From assembly GCA_965644295.1 (NCBI GenBank), contig CBFFRP010000144.1, positions 62,001 through 126,000 on the forward strand: DNA of 64,000 nucleotides, given 5' to 3'. The notes under the pieces were generated by a model. The model searched no databases, was not told the origin of the DNA, and saw nothing but the letters and a program-made list of their open reading frames with translations. This DNA comes from Paraphysomonas bandaiensis (Eukaryota; Chrysophyceae). Position numbers and translations under genes: made by a program. This document shows positions 58,623 through 64,000 of the stretch, piece after piece (position 1 is the first letter of the stretch; each line of letters starts with the position of its first letter).

Positions 58623-60778
58623 TAGATAGATTAACTTCGAACTAGTGACGCTATTGAGCTAAAGTCGTATAGTTTCATGAATATAGATATATCTGGTTCA
58701 TGCTACTACACACGAAATTGTACTGATGCCGTTGAAATCTTGTTAATCTTTCTGAAATTGTTTATGTATATGATTCGCGACACAATTTTCTGGTAGATTT
58801 ATTCTGCGTAGCAATAGTGCTGTGAATGTAATAATCTTTTAATGATTTACGTGGTGATATATTTGGCTATTGTCAACACATGCTCTCTGTCAAATATAAT
58901 TAATTGCGATAAAGCACCAGTAGTAGGGGAGATCCCATATGATATAATATAGTAGCCACATGTACAATATACCAAAAGCTATACTTGGCAAATAATTGTC
59001 TCGTTAATAAGTTATATATATATAAGTCGAGTTTATGTAAGGTTAGCCGCTAGTATTGTCCATTCAAATACGTTAATATGTCTTGAGTTTATAGTTTTGT
59101 TGATATCAATTGAACAATGACTACATACACATTCTATTTAAAGACACACACATTCTATTTAAAAAGTTTTTTACACACTATAGATATTTCTAAAAGAACA
59201 TAAATACCTCCGTCCTGGGCGCTGGCAACTCGATTAGTTGACAAAAAGTATATGGTACTCTAAAAAGTCGTGTGTATGTTTTATGGTCTACTATGGTGGG
59301 CGATGTCATACAGAGCTGTAAGCAAAAATGTACTCTACATGTACTCCCTTCGCCTAGAATTTCACGACATTGTTGTATCACGAATTCAACAAAGAGCTGA
59401 AATTGCTTATCAGATGGTGCATAACAAAGCGTCTAGATGAGTAACCCGAGGCAAACTAATATCTTCGTTCTCATCAAATAGACTGCGTCAAAAACACCCG
59501 CGCTGCTGCAAATGTAGGAGTCGATGCAGGAGTACAGCACTCCATCCTGAAGCATCACACCCCATATTGTTAATAACTATGAAGCTTACCACTCGGTCAA
59601 AACCACTCAAATGGGAAAACAGCTGTATCATCCTTCCAGTATAAAACAAAATGACTTCGTCAGGGTCAAATCCCACTCAATTGGAAGAAAAACAAGCCAA
59701 AACACAGGAGTAGTTTATTCGTCAGTTGAGGCACCTAAATTGGCACTGAATGACATATGTACCTTCACGAAAGATCATATGGCATATATAAAATAACTAA
59801 AACATACCGGCAGGCAAACGCTATGCGATGATTCTGGTAATTTAAAGTGAGATATTCATTACCATGATACATTACTTAATCACACAGCAATTAAAATCAA
59901 TAAAATGACCATTCGCATACAGAGAGACAATGCGGTACAAACTCTAACCCTAACCCTTCTTGATATATAGTAACTAGCAGTAATAAAAATCGGTTATCGA
60001 CAAAGTCGGCCTCACAGCTTTACGTGGCGACCAGGAATATAGCCATCAGATTGGTACCCTTTTGGAGCGCAGACGTGAGCTTAACGCTGGAGTTGGCAGA
60101 TAGTATATATAGCGTTTCTAACATAACCTCACAACGAAACAGACATCGAGGACTGCACTTCATACCTAAGGAAACCAGGTATCGGAATCATCATTCTGTT
60201 GCCTCCATGAATATCCTAATTTGTAGCTGCATGCCTGACGACTCAAACATGTTTACGATTTTCTTTACGATGAGCAAACGATGGTTGTAAATGGAGGAGT
60301 AAACCTACTGGAGGATATACGAGGACCCAGTTCGAGTATATCACAGATTGTGATAGCAGTTACCTACTCCACTTATACGGAAAGTGTACAATAGATGCAC
60401 CTGTGAGTTTCAAACTCAACTTTATTCTGCCCTCCACACTATATGGTAGAACATGGCCTTGAAAATATCTTGATCTGCTGTATATGTCTGAGGTGTAAAC
60501 CCGAGGCAATAATCGCAAGTTGTTTGCAAGAAACTCATGTCAGCTAACTGATTCAGTTGATCCTGCATATAAATATCGTACATAGGTGGGCATTGGCCTC
60601 GACGCAGTGTACCATCTAATAACAACGAAGGGATGTTCACAGTTATATACACAATATATCATCATTCTGATACTGGCAGTAAAAAGGATTGAGATTGTGA
60701 GTTATTTAGAACAAGAAGTTACTGTGAATAGGTAATCAATATAATGCTACAATCAAACGACGTCAAAGGTCAACTAAA
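58623..60778. other. intergenic, no secure gene
   Basis: A 2.2-kb AT-rich gap between convergent genes. It contains a direct repeat of ACACATTCTATTTAAA at about 59125-59161 and two CTAACC units at about 59945-59957. A minus-strand frame at 60422-60652 (76 codons) lies just past the channel gene and has no recognisable features; it could be a relic. Confidence 0.5.
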
Positions 60779-63700
60779 TTACATCAAGACTTCTGGCTGG
60801 AAATCGTGCTCTGATATATGTATTAGCGAAATAGTTTGGTAAGTAAAATTACCTTCAATGAAGAAATTTCAGATTCCAAAGTAGCGAGAATTGCAAGGAT
60901 TCTACTATTTTCTTCGGCTTGGGAATTCATCCTGGCACTGATGTTGCGCTCCACTGCTTGAATTTCCTTTACGAGGTTGCTGTAACAGCATTAGAACGAG
61001 TTACCGCGACACAAAAGGAGCACCTAAACTGTCCTACAACACGCTGCTCTGTAGGTGCCGACTCCTCCCCAGAAGAATCATTTACACCGAACGACATGCC
61101 TTTAGGAATCCAAGAGGCATAGTCTCCATCAGCAACTAACTCAGTGACATAGCTACGTACAGTCCGTGGTTTAAAGCTATTCATAAATATATATCATGCC
61201 TACCTTTCCAGTCCATTGTACTCGTTAACATCTTTTTCAGCCAAATGAATCAAGAAAAACATATAATCCCACATATTATGCTCTCGATCTATATGACCCA
61301 AAAAATTAAGTCCTTCTCCACCCCCAATAGCTGCATTTGAGGCGCGGGCGTCGAATATATCTTTTGACAATCCACAAATAAAGCAGAACGAGGCCATGAG
61401 TTCATTCTTTTCACTCGACTCCTCTCTGAGTTGCCCAAAAGTATCGATAATAATACCAAAAATGATGTTCATCAGAAGTACGATTATAACAACGAAGAAG
61501 GCAATATCATAAGCAATTCTAGTGGACAACGACCTGAATTAAGAAAAACATCAACCAGGATCACATCGGCATACGTTCAGATACCGCGAGTCTGACAGAA
61601 TGAGTTCGTGACCTAGGTCCCCTCTGATGTGATCAGCGATCCCACCTCCTGACAGAAATCCTCCATGTAGAAAAGTGGCCAAGCATAAAACAAGCGATGA
61701 GCATTCATCAGCACTTTGATTTTCGTTGTAAAACGCGTTTGGTAGGAAATAGAACCCGTAGACTGTAAATATAAATATACATATGAATCCAAGAATGGCA
61801 CTCATTATCAGCGAGTGTCCTGGCAGCACGACAGCCTTTACAACGTTCTGTTAAAAAATATTACAATGAATATTGTGTCAACAATTACAATAAACGCAAT
61901 GAACCTGCAATGTCACCGACTGCTTTATGACGTACAGAAGCATGATGGAATTGAAGTATGGCTGGTCAATATCAAGGCACAAAAAAGAAATAACAGCAAA
62001 AAGCAAGTCGAATTTCAAGTCATTATCTGATGCACAGTTTATCAATATCAAGTACCATCCAGCGTAACGCTTTCTTGACAACCAGGGCTCGGATACTATC
62101 TCATAGAGAGTGTATACACTCAATAACACAGCGATACAAACAGATAAGGACCATATAGGAGTTGCAACTCGTTCAAAGCGAAGAAACAAAAATGAATTGA
62201 TAAGTACTAAACCCAAGGCAGTCCATATTAAAGGAGTGGCAAGCTTCATGGCGGCTTCAAGTTTTTTCATGGTTGTCAATTCACTTTTGCCTTGCCGAAG
62301 AAGCCCTGCTCGACGATAAAAATACTCTGTGGAATTATTTTAGAAAAGGCAGAATATATTGATATATTACCATCGATGATAAGTGGTACACGAATCAGAC
62401 AGTTTTGGAATAAGCGATACAAACATAATACAAATTGAATAGCAACAAGAATACTCATAACTACTCGAGCACTGTCCGACGCATACTGAGGGTTGGAGTG
62501 ACCTGTAAAGTACCCTTTCTCAAGAGATATAATAACAAGAAAATTAATGATGCAGGAAACTCCTAAGATAGCCCGGGACAATTCATCTTGAAACAGCAAC
62601 AAAGGCTGCAGATTAAGATCAGTGAGATGCATCTTAAGTTTCATTTCCAAATTAACGGATCTTGTCATACCCAGAAAGTAAGTAACTTTATCATCATCTG
62701 TATAGTCAATTTTATTGATGAGTTTTTCTCTCATTTCTTTGGACAAAAAAGAGCTTTGTCGAGGCTTTACGAAATTTACAGAAAACAGACCTCTTCCGGC
62801 CCACATTATTTCAACACTTCTCAGGTTATCGTCCAGCTTTGAGTGCATATTAAATGCACGAATCGATTCTTTGTGCCGTTTCAGTGCCACTCTGTACTCA
62901 GATTCAGTACTGAATTTGCTCCGGCGGACTGGTTGTGGCTGGTGAGGCACAAATTCGGTGTAGCTCAGCGGAAAGTAGCGTTGATAAGATCTCATAAGTT
63001 CCATTGTCAAATAAGCCTCGGTTAATACATTACCGGCGGCTTTCCAGAGCATTTTCTCAGGGTGTACCATTTTTTTGTACTAAATACAGTGATATTACGG
63101 TAAAAGTGCATGGTGTATCCGCATACCATTTTCTCAACAGTTCTGTATTCCTGATAAATCTCGTTTTGCCGCCGAATAATGCCCCTAGCAACAGCTTATA
63201 ACAGTGACTGCAGATGTGTAAACGTACCCAAGGCCTTCATATCTTGTGATGATAGCACATACTGGGTCACCTTGTCGGAGTCTCCTCCCTTCAATGAAGC
63301 TGACTCGCAAAAGCATAACTGCAGCTTTCAAACGTTTGATTGTCGGAAAAGAAATCTTCAATCTCCTATTACTGGGGGATACATCGGGCGGAGGCTCATG
63401 CAACTTGTCATTATCAGATATATTGAAACCCGTGCAAAACCATATCCTGTCCAAGATGTCTAGTAGCAGGGTATTCGAGCCTAGAACAACCTGATTCCTA
63501 GCACATGGTCCCTGCACTGCCTCTATAAAGAAATTAATAATTGAAAAAACAACTTGGGCATCCTCGTAAGTTAGTTCCTTTACAGAAGGAATAGATGGTA
63601 CAAATTCATTTAATAATACTATTGAATGCGAAAGTAATCCGAGAGACTCTGCAGAATGAAGCTTAGCAGTTTCATATCCCTGGTACTCCATCATCAATTG

Positions 63701-64000
63701 CATATCATAATAATGTCCTTCACAGAGAAGTTGAAGAAATCGGAAGAAATTTACCATTGATATCGGGTCCAGAGTCTGGGCATGTGGATCCGCATCAGTA
63801 GGAAGTGGTCTACTGTTGGCCTCAATTTCATCGATTCCATCAATCTCATTTTGCTCACGTAGATGCGACCTAGCGATATTGATATCCTTCCTAATATTAA
63901 TCATATGTGTTATTTCTTCTCGCAATACTTTGAAAAATACGGGACACAAGGAGCTATCGCGTAAGTACTGAAGCAAGCTGGCCTGACACTCGCGTTTTCC
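60779..64000 (-). CDS. inositol 1,4,5-trisphosphate receptor, C-terminal part
   Basis: An intracellular calcium release channel, probably in the ER. Nine exons run from beyond the window edge: >64000-63228, 63184-63127, 63079-62371, 62305-61905, 61847-61585, 61533-61204, 61152-61024, 60979-60853 and an 18-nt last exon, 60796-60779. The RIH-associated domain comes first (MVNFFRFLQLLCEGHYYDMQ). Six membrane segments follow, including S5 (LIMSAILGFICIFIFTVYGF) and S6 (FFVVIIVLLMNIIFGIIIDT). Between these is the pore FLHGGFLSGGGIADHIRGD. Then comes the conserved C2H2-type site CFICGLSKDIFDA with HIDREHNMWDYMFFL, and a C-terminal coiled coil (LVKEIQAVERNISARMN). The ligand-binding N-terminus is outside. 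The filter reads GGGIAD where known family members have GGGVGD or GGGIGD. The last exon could instead use another acceptor. Confidence 0.92.

Noticed and set aside
59940-59960. Telomere-like CTAACC CTAACC
   Set aside because: Only two units in the middle of a sequence with genes on both sides; too short to call an interstitial telomere.
60422-60652. 76-codon minus-strand frame with fairly protein-like composition
   Set aside because: It begins with no clear ATG context, has no splice partners and no family features, and lies in the 3' gap of the channel gene. It is noted in the intergenic entry only.

Overview
This is nuclear DNA from a unicellular eukaryote. Almost every gene is broken by spliceosomal GT-AG introns that are very short: nearly all of those I could join by reading frame are 43-76 nt. 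The gene set is eukaryotic: a MyTH4 myosin, SMC2 of condensin, DNA2, eIF3i, RRP12, SURF1 and an IP3-receptor channel. There are no bacterial operons, no ribosome-binding sites and no CRISPR array. I cannot name the species. An intact IP3 receptor, a MyTH4 myosin, a DUF4246 protein and a degraded hAT transposon together suggest a protist such as an oomycete-like stramenopile or another heterotroph. This is inference only.

Layout. 1-959 (+) is the 3' part of an unrecognised gene. 2554-14421 (-) is one 12-exon gene for a giant myosin of about 3757 residues. 14783-15948 (+) is SURF1, in seven exons. 16831-18492 (-) is an intronless HerA/FtsK-like ATPase, with a 197-bp tandem duplication just past its stop. 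20484-22861 (-) is a protein with an A20-like zinc finger and a DUF4246 domain. 23235-24206 (+) is a tail-anchored RING ubiquitin ligase. 26469-30358 (-) is SMC2. 31068-36856 (+) is the DNA2 nuclease-helicase, in 15 exons. 39627-40408 (-) is a secreted PA-domain protein. 40985-42197 (+) is eIF3i. 42486-43545 is a decayed hAT-like transposon. 43928-46420 (-) is an unrecognised 5-exon gene. 46931-47446 is a (CATA)n array of about 516 bp. 47770-51535 (+) is RRP12. 52440-54018 (-) is an unrecognised protein with a weak RRM-like segment. 54198-55714 (+) is a WD40 protein. 57483-58622 (+) is a JmjC/cupin-like membrane-anchored protein. 60779-64000 (-) is the C-terminal part of an IP3-receptor calcium channel that runs off the window.

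Many genes sit head to head as divergent pairs: myosin/SURF1, DUF4246/RING, SMC2/DNA2, PA/eIF3i, unrecognised/RRP12 and RRM-like/WD40. Several of the short spaces between them, and the space upstream of the HerA-like gene, are rich in the palindrome GTATAC and in CATA/TATG tetranucleotides. This is the best candidate for a shared promoter element. Functionally the window is a mix of housekeeping genes (chromosome condensation, DNA replication and repair, translation initiation, ribosome export, cytochrome oxidase assembly) with signalling and cytoskeletal genes. I see no co-functional cluster.

Exon joins were made by hand, by requiring GT-AG boundaries, frame continuity and, where possible, family motifs across the junction. 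Coordinates may be off by a base or two, and starts are the first plausible ATG.
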